Position numbers and translations under genes: made by a program. The notes below the pieces were generated by a model, which was not told the DNA's origin, did no database searches, and worked only from the letters and a program-made list of their open reading frames with translations. From Dactylosporangium sp. AC04546 (GTDB lineage Bacteria; Actinomycetota; Actinomycetes; Mycobacteriales; Micromonosporaceae), in assembly GCF_022095675.1 (NCBI RefSeq), contig NZ_JAHYSG010000002.1, positions 186,001 to 250,000 on the forward strand: 64,000 nucleotides of DNA. The letters run 5' to 3'. This document shows, in pieces, positions 43,591-50,521 of this stretch. Every line of letters begins with the position of its first letter. Position 1 is the stretch's first letter.

Positions 43591-44982
43591 ATGACTACTA
43601 GCGAGGGACCCCTTGGGCGCGCCCTGGTGATCGGCGGCAGCATCGCCGGCACCCTGGCCGCCGCCGCGGTGGCACCACACTTCGCCGAGGTGCTGCTGCT
43701 CGACCGGGACCAGCTGCCTGATGAACCCGTGTTCCGCAAGGGCGTGCCGCAGGGCGCCCACTTCCACGCCCTGCTGGCGGCCGGGCGGCAAGCGATGGAC
43801 GAGCTCCTGCCGGGCTTCTCCGAGCACGCCTTCGCGATGGGCGCGGCCCGGCTGGACTCCGCCGGGGACGTGATGCGGCTGGACCGCGTCGGCTGGTCCC
43901 CGCGCTTCACGTCCACGCTCGAGTTCCTCATGGCCAGCCGGCCGTTGATCGAGAAGGCGCTGCGGGACAAGGCGGACGCGCTGCCCGGAGTTCGTTACGA
44001 GTCCGGCGTCGAGGTCACCGGCCTGGTGGCGCGGGGCGGACGGGTCACCGGGGTCCGCACCAGGAACGGCCGTGAGGTCGGCGCCGATCTGGTCATCGAC
44101 GCCAGTGGCCGCTTCTCGCAGGCGGTGGAGTGGCTGAAGGAGCTGGGGTACCCGGCTCCGACCGAGGAGATCGTCAACGCCCACTGGGGCTACTCGTCGA
44201 CCTTCCTGCGGGTGCCCGAGAACTGGTCACCCGGCTTCCAGGCCCTGGCCGTCACGCCCTTCGGGGAGGGCGCACTGAGCGCCGCCTCGGCCTCCCGCGC
44301 GATGGCGATGTGGGTGGTGGAGGGCGAACGCCGCTGGATCCTCACGGTGCAGGGATCGGCCGGTGACCACCCGCCGCGCAAGGAGGCGGCGCTGCGCGAG
44401 TTCGTCTCCTCGATCGGGGTCCCCGAACTCGACAAGGCCCTGGCCGACGTGGAGTTTCCCGAACCCGTCTCGATGTGGCGCGACACCCGCAGCCGGCTCC
44501 GGGACTTCGCCGGGCAGCCGAACCGCCCCGAGGGCTTCCTGGTCGTGGGGGACGCCTGGATGGGCTTCAACCCGGTCTACGGCCAGGGCATGACCGCCGC
44601 CGCGCTCGAAGCTCGAGATCTTCGCGACGAGTTGAGCGCCCACCTGGGCGCGACCGCCGGCGACCTGACCGGGCTGCCGGCGCGCTTCTACGCGAAGGCC
44701 GACGCCCTGATCAAGTACTGCTGGAACAGCTCGAACACGCTCGACCACCGGATCCCGGGCGTCGAGTACACCGTGGACGGCGAAGCGCGCCAGGTCGACC
44801 CGAGCTCGTCGGACTTCTCCGACCGCCTCGCCGCGTACATGGCGCAGGACCCGGAGCGCTACATCCGATACCGGGAGACCACCCAGCTGCTGCGCAGTCC
44901 CGAGTGGCTGGGCAGCGACGAGGTCGTCTCCGCCGTCAGGGCGAACTGGGACGAGCTCGGTCAGGCCGTCGTCCCTCGCTGA
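43591..44982 (+). CDS. FAD-dependent monooxygenase/oxidoreductase (PHBH-like)
   Basis: A 463-residue single-component flavoprotein. GGSIAG at 15-20 starts the FAD fold and GDAWMGFNPVYGQGM is the second FAD motif, as in aromatic hydroxylases, squalene epoxidases and related enzymes. The ATG at 43591 is preceded by GGGAG. It follows the second HtaA gene and ends at a strong terminator. No heme or iron motif is seen. A hydroxylation, epoxidation or reduction of a hydrophobic ring compound is likely, but the substrate is unknown. Confidence 0.85.
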   Translation: MTTSEGPLGRALVIGGSIAGTLAAAAVAPHFAEVLLLDRDQLPDEPVFRKGVPQGAHFHALLAAGRQAMDELLPGFSEHAFAMGAARLDSAGDVMRLDRVGWSPRFTSTLEFLMASRPLIEKALRDKADALPGVRYESGVEVTGLVARGGRVTGVRTRNGREVGADLVIDASGRFSQAVEWLKELGYPAPTEEIVNAHWGYSSTFLRVPENWSPGFQALAVTPFGEGALSAASASRAMAMWVVEGERRWILTVQGSAGDHPPRKEAALREFVSSIGVPELDKALADVEFPEPVSMWRDTRSRLRDFAGQPNRPEGFLVVGDAWMGFNPVYGQGMTAAALEARDLRDELSAHLGATAGDLTGLPARFYAKADALIKYCWNSSNTLDHRIPGVEYTVDGEARQVDPSSSDFSDRLAAYMAQDPERYIRYRETTQLLRSPEWLGSDEVVSAVRANWDELGQAVVPR

Positions 44983-45012
44983 CCCTTTTTGTACTTCTGG
45001 TCTGGACGTGGC

Positions 45013-45043
45013 TGGGCGAGGACGACGATACCGTCCTCGCCCA
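45013..45043. terminator. Strong bidirectional terminator hairpin
   Basis: TGGGCGAGGACG (45013-45024) pairs perfectly with CGTCCTCGCCCA (45032-45043) around a seven-base loop. It is between the convergent FAD monooxygenase and alpha/beta hydrolase genes. Confidence 0.8.
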
Positions 45044-45097
45044 GTTCAGCTCGCTGCAGGAGTTCTCCGGCGTCCAGGCCCTCAGCGTCGCCTGGCC

Positions 45098-45916
45098 TCA
45101 AAGCCGGAGCCGGCGCGGAGCGGCCAGCTCCTCGATCGCTGCAGTGCACGCGTCGGGGTCGTCGAGCGGCACGTGGTGGAAGGCGCGCGGTACCCGCACC
45201 CGCGGCACTGCCGTCCGGAGCTTGCTCGCGACGTGGTCGACCACCTCCTCGTCGACCAGCTCACTGTGCTCGCCGTAGACGTAGCCGACGGGGCAGCGCA
45301 ACGACAGGAGGGCAGCCTCCACAATGTCGTCGGTGAAGAGCCGCCGAGTCTTGGGGTCGAGCTTCCAGCGCCAGCCCTGCTCGTCGTGCCGAAGACCGGC
45401 CCTCGCCACCCGCCGCAGGAGCGTGGGGTCGGCGACGGACCCCGCGGGACGCAGCCGGAAACTGCCCAGTGCCTCCTCTTCGCTGGCATACCAGCGCGGC
45501 AGACGGTTCGGAGGAGGCAGCCGGCGCAGTGGTATCCGGGTGTCGACGAGCACCAGGCGCAGGATCCGGTCAGGTACACGCGCCGCCGTACAGATCGCCA
45601 CAAGGCCACCCATGCTGTGTCCCACCAGTGTCGCCGGCCCGGCCGTCGTCGCGTCGAGGACTCCGATGATGTCGTCCGCCCAGGCCTCAGCGGCGTAGCT
45701 CCCTCGGTGGCCGCTGTCCCCGTGACCGCTGAGGTCCGGAACGATGACGTGGCGGCGGCGCGCGAGCCGTGGCGCTACTGCACTCCACCAGCCATGGTGC
45801 GCCGCGCCGCCGTGGACGAGGACGACCGGCTCCCCCTCCCGTGACCCCAGTTGCCGGAAGCGGATCGGGCACCCATCGACGATGACTGTCTCGATGGGTG
45901 CCGTGAACACGTCCAT
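45098..45916 (-). CDS. Alpha/beta hydrolase
   Basis: A 272-residue alpha/beta hydrolase with nucleophile Ser101 in GHSMGG, oxyanion region HGGAAHHGWW and a late His at about 248 in FHHVPLDD. The acid position reads GEHSELV, so the acid may be Glu. It could be an esterase, lactonase or C-C hydrolase. The start is ambiguous between GTG 45919 and ATG 45916; I prefer the ATG. It follows an amidohydrolase gene on the same strand by 54 bases, and two hydrolases in a row suggest ring-opening and further hydrolysis of a lactone from the Baeyer-Villiger enzyme encoded divergently at 47354. Confidence 0.88.
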   Translation of the reverse strand: MDVFTAPIETVIVDGCPIRFRQLGSREGEPVVLVHGGAAHHGWWSAVAPRLARRRHVIVPDLSGHGDSGHRGSYAAEAWADDIIGVLDATTAGPATLVGHSMGGLVAICTAARVPDRILRLVLVDTRIPLRRLPPPNRLPRWYASEEEALGSFRLRPAGSVADPTLLRRVARAGLRHDEQGWRWKLDPKTRRLFTDDIVEAALLSLRCPVGYVYGEHSELVDEEVVDHVASKLRTAVPRVRVPRAFHHVPLDDPDACTAAIEELAAPRRLRL

Positions 45917-45970
45917 CACATCCTGTCGCTCTCCGGTCCCGGCCAGGTCACCCCGACCGTCACCTGCGGG

Positions 45971-47203
45971 TCAGCCGTGGACCGCGGTGGTCGCCAGCCA
46001 CGACTCGGGCACGGGATGACGGAACAACCGCGAGGCCGTACGGTACGCCATGTTGATGGCGTCGTCCCCCGGCAGTGCGGAGAAGCGGTCGGACAGCAGC
46101 TTCTGCGTGTCGGGCCAGGTCGAGTCCGAGTGTGGGTAGTCCGTCTCGACCATGATGTGGTCGCTGCCGATCATCTTGTACGCGTCGAGGTTCGACGGAT
46201 TGTCGATCATGCAGAAGTAGAAGTGGTGCAGCAGCGTCTCGCTCGGACTGAGATCGGACTTCCACTCGCTGTGCAGCTGGGCGCCCGAGTGGTCCATCAT
46301 GTAGTCCAGCCGGTCGACCGCCATCGGGACCCAGCCGATCCCGCCCTCTGAGAGCGCCACCTTCAGGTTCGGGAACCGGGCCGGCACGCCGGAGAAGGTC
46401 CACTCGATGCCGGTGACCATCGACGAGGCCGGGAACAGCGCGGCCAGCGTGTAGTCGAGCTTCGGGTCGAGGTTCCGCTCCCGGTTCGGGAGGGGATCCA
46501 GCACCCAGCCGGCCGCGCCGAGGTGGATGCACACGACCGTCTGGGTCTCCTCGAGCGCCTCGAGCACCGGGTACCAGTACGGGTCACCGATGCGCGGAAG
46601 CCCGAGGTGCTGCGGCAGGTCTGGCAGTGTCGCGGCCTTGAAGCCGCGCTCGGCGTTCCTTCGGATGTCGGCGGCGGCGACCGCTGGATCGGTGACCCAG
46701 ACCAGCTGCATCGGGATGATCCGGCCCGGGTGGGTGCCGGCGAGGTACTCCAGATGCCAGTCGTTGTATGCGCGGAGCGTCGCCAGACCGAGCTCCCGGT
46801 CCTTGCTCATCGACAGGACGCGACCGGCGAAGCCGAAGACGCCGGAGGGGAAGCATGTGTGCGCGTAGACGCCGTCGATGTCCATGTCCGCCACGCGGGC
46901 ATTGATGTCCCACGAACCACGGCGCATCTCGTCGTCGCGCAACGGCGCCCGTGTCCAGCTGGACGGGTCGCGACCGGCGACGTTCTCCAGGCCACTCTCA
47001 GCAAGCAGGTTGCCCTCGTACGACCACCACTGGGCACCGGATGCGTCCTCGATCCGCGCCGGTGCCCGCTCCTGCAGGTGGCTCGGCAGGCGACCGTCGA
47101 ACAGGTCCGGCGGCTCGTGCAGATGGTCGTCGACGGAGATGACCGGGTAGACGCGCTCGCGCGGTTCCGGATCGGGCAGGAGCATGGGATCAGGTCGGCT
47201 CAT
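45971..47203 (-). CDS. Amidohydrolase-family (PF04909-like) metal-dependent hydrolase or decarboxylase
   Basis: A 410-residue TIM-barrel protein. The metal motif is VDDHLHEP near the N-terminus, a mid-chain His is in VVCIHLGA, and the late Asp is in ETDYPHSDST. This group contains both hydrolases and non-oxidative decarboxylases such as ACMSD- and gamma-resorcylate-type enzymes. The ATG at 47203 has GAGAGG upstream. It is followed by the alpha/beta hydrolase and diverges from the Baeyer-Villiger enzyme. A relative is at 62416-63279. Confidence 0.87.
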   Translation of the reverse strand: MSRPDPMLLPDPEPRERVYPVISVDDHLHEPPDLFDGRLPSHLQERAPARIEDASGAQWWSYEGNLLAESGLENVAGRDPSSWTRAPLRDDEMRRGSWDINARVADMDIDGVYAHTCFPSGVFGFAGRVLSMSKDRELGLATLRAYNDWHLEYLAGTHPGRIIPMQLVWVTDPAVAAADIRRNAERGFKAATLPDLPQHLGLPRIGDPYWYPVLEALEETQTVVCIHLGAAGWVLDPLPNRERNLDPKLDYTLAALFPASSMVTGIEWTFSGVPARFPNLKVALSEGGIGWVPMAVDRLDYMMDHSGAQLHSEWKSDLSPSETLLHHFYFCMIDNPSNLDAYKMIGSDHIMVETDYPHSDSTWPDTQKLLSDRFSALPGDDAINMAYRTASRLFRHPVPESWLATTAVHG

Positions 47204-47284
47204 TGCACACCTCTCAGCGTTCGGTGATCGCCGGGTCCTCGTCGGCTTCGCCAGCACAGCAGGGACACACCAATGTCCATAGCA

Positions 47285-47296
47285 TGCTACAATAAT
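47285..47296 (-). promoter_or_regulatory. Shared promoter element ATTATTGTAGCA, copy 2
   Basis: This 12-base element on the minus strand is identical to 8281-8292, and the next bases also agree at GC after one mismatch. It is in the AT-rich gap between the divergent amidohydrolase and Baeyer-Villiger genes. Function is unknown; a common operator or -10 core fits. Confidence 0.4.
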
Positions 47297-47353
47297 CATC
47301 TAACATAGTAGTGACAAGAAGCTCCATGCTTGGGGTCGGTGGAGGTCTGCCGG

Positions 47354-48934
47354 ATGTACGACGTGATCGTGGTTGGGGCAGGCATCAGCGGCATCTACCA
47401 GCTCTACCGGCTCCGGGAGGCCGGCCTGTCGGTATGCCTCTGCGAGGCCGGCTCCGGGGTGGGCGGCACCTGGTACTGGAACCGGTACCCGGGGGCTCGC
47501 TTCGACTCCGAGAGCTACAGCTACGGCTACTTCTTCTCCCGCGAGCTGTTCGAGGAGTGGCGCTGGAGCGAGGAGTTCGCCGCCCAGCCCGAGACCGAGC
47601 GCTACCTCAACCACGTCGTGGACCGGTTCGACCTGCGCCGCGACATCCACCTCGCGACGCGGATCACCGGGGCGGCGTACGACGAGGCCGACGCGGCCTG
47701 GCTCGTGACGACGGCGAACGGCGAACAGCTGCGGGCACGGTTCCTGGTGAGCGCCGTCGGCCTGCTCTCGGAGCCGTACCTGCCGGCGATCCCCGGGCTG
47801 GCGGACTTCGCCGGCGAGTGGCACCACACCGCGCGCTGGCCACACGAAGCCGTCGAGCTGAGCGGCCGGCGGGTCGCGGTGATCGGCACCGGATCGAGCG
47901 GCGTGCAGCTGATCCCGCACGCCGCCCGCGTCGCGGCCGAACTGGTGGTGTTCCAACGCACGGCCAACTGGTGCACACCGCTGAACAACCGGCCGCTGCC
48001 GGCGTCGCGGCACCAGGAGCTACGGCGGTCGTTCCACGACATCTACCGCGCCTGCCATGCGTCACCGGGCGGGTTCGTGCACCGGCCGCTGCCCCTGTCC
48101 GCGCTGGAGGTCGACCCCGGCGAGCGGCTGGCGCACTTCCAGCACCTCTACGACAGCCCGGGCCTGACCATGCTCCTGGCGAACTTCCGCGACATCACGA
48201 CCGACCAGAACGCCAACGCGGCGGTCACAGCGTTCCTGCGCGGGAAGATCCGCGACCGGGTGACCGACCCGGCCGTGGCCGAGCTGCTCATCCCCGACGA
48301 CCACACGTTCGGCATGAAGCGTCCGCCGCTGGAGGACGGCTACTACGAGGTGTTCAACCAGGCTCACGTCACGCTGGTACCGCTGGCACGCGAGCCGATC
48401 CAGGCCTTCACCCGGCACGGGATCGCGACGACGAACCGCACCTACCCGGTGGACGTCGCCGTCTTCGCGACCGGCTTCGACGCCGTGACCGGCGCCATCA
48501 CCCGAATCGACATCCGCGGGCGCGGGGGAGCGCGGCTCGCCCACCACTGGGCGGCCGGTCCGCGCACCCACCTCGGGCTGCAGAGTGCCGGCTTTCCCAA
48601 CCTGTTCTTCGTCGGCGGCCCGCAGAGCACCACCGGGAACATCCCGCGGGCCACCGAGATCCAGGTCGACTGGGTCACCGCGTGCCTGCGGCACATGGCC
48701 GAGCATGGTCGCCGGTGGGTGGAACCCACCGCCGCGGCCGAAGCGGCGTGGCTGAGCCACGTGTCCTCCACGGTCCGTGGCACCGCGCTGGAGCACGCGA
48801 CATCGTGGGCGTTCGGATCCAACATCCCCGGCAAGGCGCGGGCGTACCAACTGTATGCCGGCGGCATCCCCGCATACCGCGCGCACTGCGAGGCCGCCGT
48901 GGAGCGCGGCTACGAGGGGTTCACCTTCGGCTGA
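47354..48934 (+). CDS. Type I Baeyer-Villiger monooxygenase (paralogue of 35008)
   Basis: A 526-residue FAD/NADPH enzyme. GAGISG at 8-13, the fingerprint FAGEWHHTARWPH (152-164) and GTGSSG near 179 are all present. It is a close paralogue of the enzyme at 35008, sharing long blocks such as the region around RYPGARFDSESY. The ATG at 47354 has GGAGG eight bases upstream. It diverges from the amidohydrolase and overlaps the convergent DUF35 gene by 14 bases at its end. Presence of two copies suggests two ketone substrates or duplicated pathways. Confidence 0.94.
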   Translation: MYDVIVVGAGISGIYQLYRLREAGLSVCLCEAGSGVGGTWYWNRYPGARFDSESYSYGYFFSRELFEEWRWSEEFAAQPETERYLNHVVDRFDLRRDIHLATRITGAAYDEADAAWLVTTANGEQLRARFLVSAVGLLSEPYLPAIPGLADFAGEWHHTARWPHEAVELSGRRVAVIGTGSSGVQLIPHAARVAAELVVFQRTANWCTPLNNRPLPASRHQELRRSFHDIYRACHASPGGFVHRPLPLSALEVDPGERLAHFQHLYDSPGLTMLLANFRDITTDQNANAAVTAFLRGKIRDRVTDPAVAELLIPDDHTFGMKRPPLEDGYYEVFNQAHVTLVPLAREPIQAFTRHGIATTNRTYPVDVAVFATGFDAVTGAITRIDIRGRGGARLAHHWAAGPRTHLGLQSAGFPNLFFVGGPQSTTGNIPRATEIQVDWVTACLRHMAEHGRRWVEPTAAAEAAWLSHVSSTVRGTALEHATSWAFGSNIPGKARAYQLYAGGIPAYRAHCEAAVERGYEGFTFG

Positions 48935-49367
48935 GCGTCCCGCCGGCCCGGCCGGCACTTCCCGAGCCGCCGGACCCAGCCGGCCCGAAGACCGGCACGG
49001 CTGGATGGTCGCCCACGGCCTCGAACCTCGCCGTCACGGCGGCACCCACCGGGTCGTCGTCCGGGGCGAACCCGACCAGGGTGCTCAGCAACCGCACACC
49101 GCACGTCAGCTCGACCAGTGCGACGTTGTAGGGCAGGCGGTCCTTGAGGGCCGGCGAGTAGGCGCGGTGGTAGACCGCATAGGACCACACCGTGCCCGCC
49201 GGCTCCACCTCCTCCCAGCGGAATGCCCGGTCCAGGCACTCCGGGCAGACGCCGGCGGCCGGCCAGCGCACGTACGCACAGCGGTCGCACCGCTGGAACA
49301 CGAGCCGGCCCTCGGCCGCCCCGGACCAGAAGCGCGAGTCGTGCGGTACCTCGGGCGTGCCGTGCAT
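48921..49367 (-). CDS. DUF35/OB-fold zinc-ribbon acyl-CoA-binding partner protein
   Basis: A 148-residue protein with an N-terminal rubredoxin-like zinc ribbon (CDRC with CPEC) and an OB fold ending in YSPALKDRLPYNVALVELT. Such small proteins form complexes with SCP2-type thiolases and with Ltp2-type aldolases. The ATG at 49367 is two bases after the stop of that kind of gene, so a stoichiometric complex is likely. It ends inside the convergent Baeyer-Villiger gene with a 14-base overlap and no terminator between. Confidence 0.9.
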   Translation of the reverse strand: MHGTPEVPHDSRFWSGAAEGRLVFQRCDRCAYVRWPAAGVCPECLDRAFRWEEVEPAGTVWSYAVYHRAYSPALKDRLPYNVALVELTCGVRLLSTLVGFAPDDDPVGAAVTARFEAVGDHPAVPVFGPAGSGGSGSAGRAGGTLSRR

Positions 49368-49369
49368 GG

Positions 49370-50521
49370 TCAGGCCACCTCCGTACTCAGGATCGTGCTC
49401 GCGGCTTTCATGAAGCCGAACGTCGAGCAGTACTGCGCAGTGCGCAGCCCCTCGATCTGGCGTGGGCCGGCATCGCCGCGCAGCTGGCGGACCGCTTCGC
49501 ACAGATGCAGGAAGCCCCACATATAGGCCTCGGACAGCTGTCCGCCGTTGGTGTTGAGCGGCAGCTTTCCGCCGAACCCGACGTCGCCGCGGGCGAACGC
49601 CTCCCCGACGCCGCCGGCCTCGACGAAGCCGTAGTACTCGAGCATCTGCAGCACCCAGACGCTGGTCGGGTCCTGGATGTACAGGGCGTCGATGCCGTCC
49701 CGGCCGATGCCCGCGGCCGGGTACACACGCTCGGCCACCTGCCGGATCCAGGGACGCATCCACTGGTCGGCGTTCTGGCGGTCCCGCAGTCCGCTCTGCT
49801 GGGCGACGCCCATGACGTGGACCGGACGGTCGGTCAGCTCCCTGGCCCGGTCGGCCCGCGCGACGATCAGGCACGCGGCACCGTCGGAGATCATGCAGAC
49901 GTCCGGCCGGCGCAGGGGCGCGACCAGATACGGCATCTCCAGGTAGTCCTCGACCGTCAGCGGGTCGCGGAAGATGGCGAGCGGATTGTCGGCCGCGTAC
50001 GCCCGTTGCGACACCGCGATCCGTGCGAGGTCGGCCTCGGTCGTGCCGTACAGGTGCTGGTGCCGGCGGAAGGCCATCGCGGCCGGGCCGGCGACGTTGA
50101 GGAACCCGTAGACCGACGCCTCGTCCTGGCGCCCGAGCGGGTGGCTGAACCTGTTGCCGGCGCTGCGCTGGTTGGTGCCGTAGACGATCGCCACCACGCT
50201 CGCGAGCCCCGCGTCGATGACCGCACACGCCAGGTGCAGCGAGAAGTTGCAGGTTCCGTAGTCGAGCGTCGCGCTGTACGCCGGGTTCAGCCCGGCGAGC
50301 CGTCCGATCTCGGTGTCGATACCGAAGCCGCCGTACGACTTGCACGTGATCAGGCCGTCGATCGCCGACTTGTCGATGCCGGACTCCGCCAGGGTGATGC
50401 GCAGGCCCTCGACGGCGAGCTCGTCCGCGGAGAGGCCAGGGATGGTTCCCTGTGCCGAGTTCCCCGCGGCGACGATCGCGGTCCGGCCACGGATGGCGCC
50501 CCCGAGCGCCGCGCCGCCCAT
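49370..50521 (-). CDS. SCP2-thiolase-like protein, probably an Ltp2-type retro-aldolase
   Basis: A 383-residue thiolase-fold protein. It has LDYGTCNFSLHLACAV near the usual Cys region, but the C-terminal GHPxG loop of true thiolases reads GGQLSEAYMWG, placing Tyr333 where the active-site His would be. That Tyr substitution is the mark of Ltp2-like aldolases of steroid side-chain degradation. It is followed by the DUF35 gene, as aldolase Ltp2 partners with a DUF35 domain, and overlaps the upstream CaiB stop by one base. Likely reaction: retro-aldol removal of a small acyl-CoA. Plain beta-ketothiolysis is the alternative. Confidence 0.82.
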   Translation of the reverse strand: MGGAALGGAIRGRTAIVAAGNSAQGTIPGLSADELAVEGLRITLAESGIDKSAIDGLITCKSYGGFGIDTEIGRLAGLNPAYSATLDYGTCNFSLHLACAVIDAGLASVVAIVYGTNQRSAGNRFSHPLGRQDEASVYGFLNVAGPAAMAFRRHQHLYGTTEADLARIAVSQRAYAADNPLAIFRDPLTVEDYLEMPYLVAPLRRPDVCMISDGAACLIVARADRARELTDRPVHVMGVAQQSGLRDRQNADQWMRPWIRQVAERVYPAAGIGRDGIDALYIQDPTSVWVLQMLEYYGFVEAGGVGEAFARGDVGFGGKLPLNTNGGQLSEAYMWGFLHLCEAVRQLRGDAGPRQIEGLRTAQYCSTFGFMKAASTILSTEVA

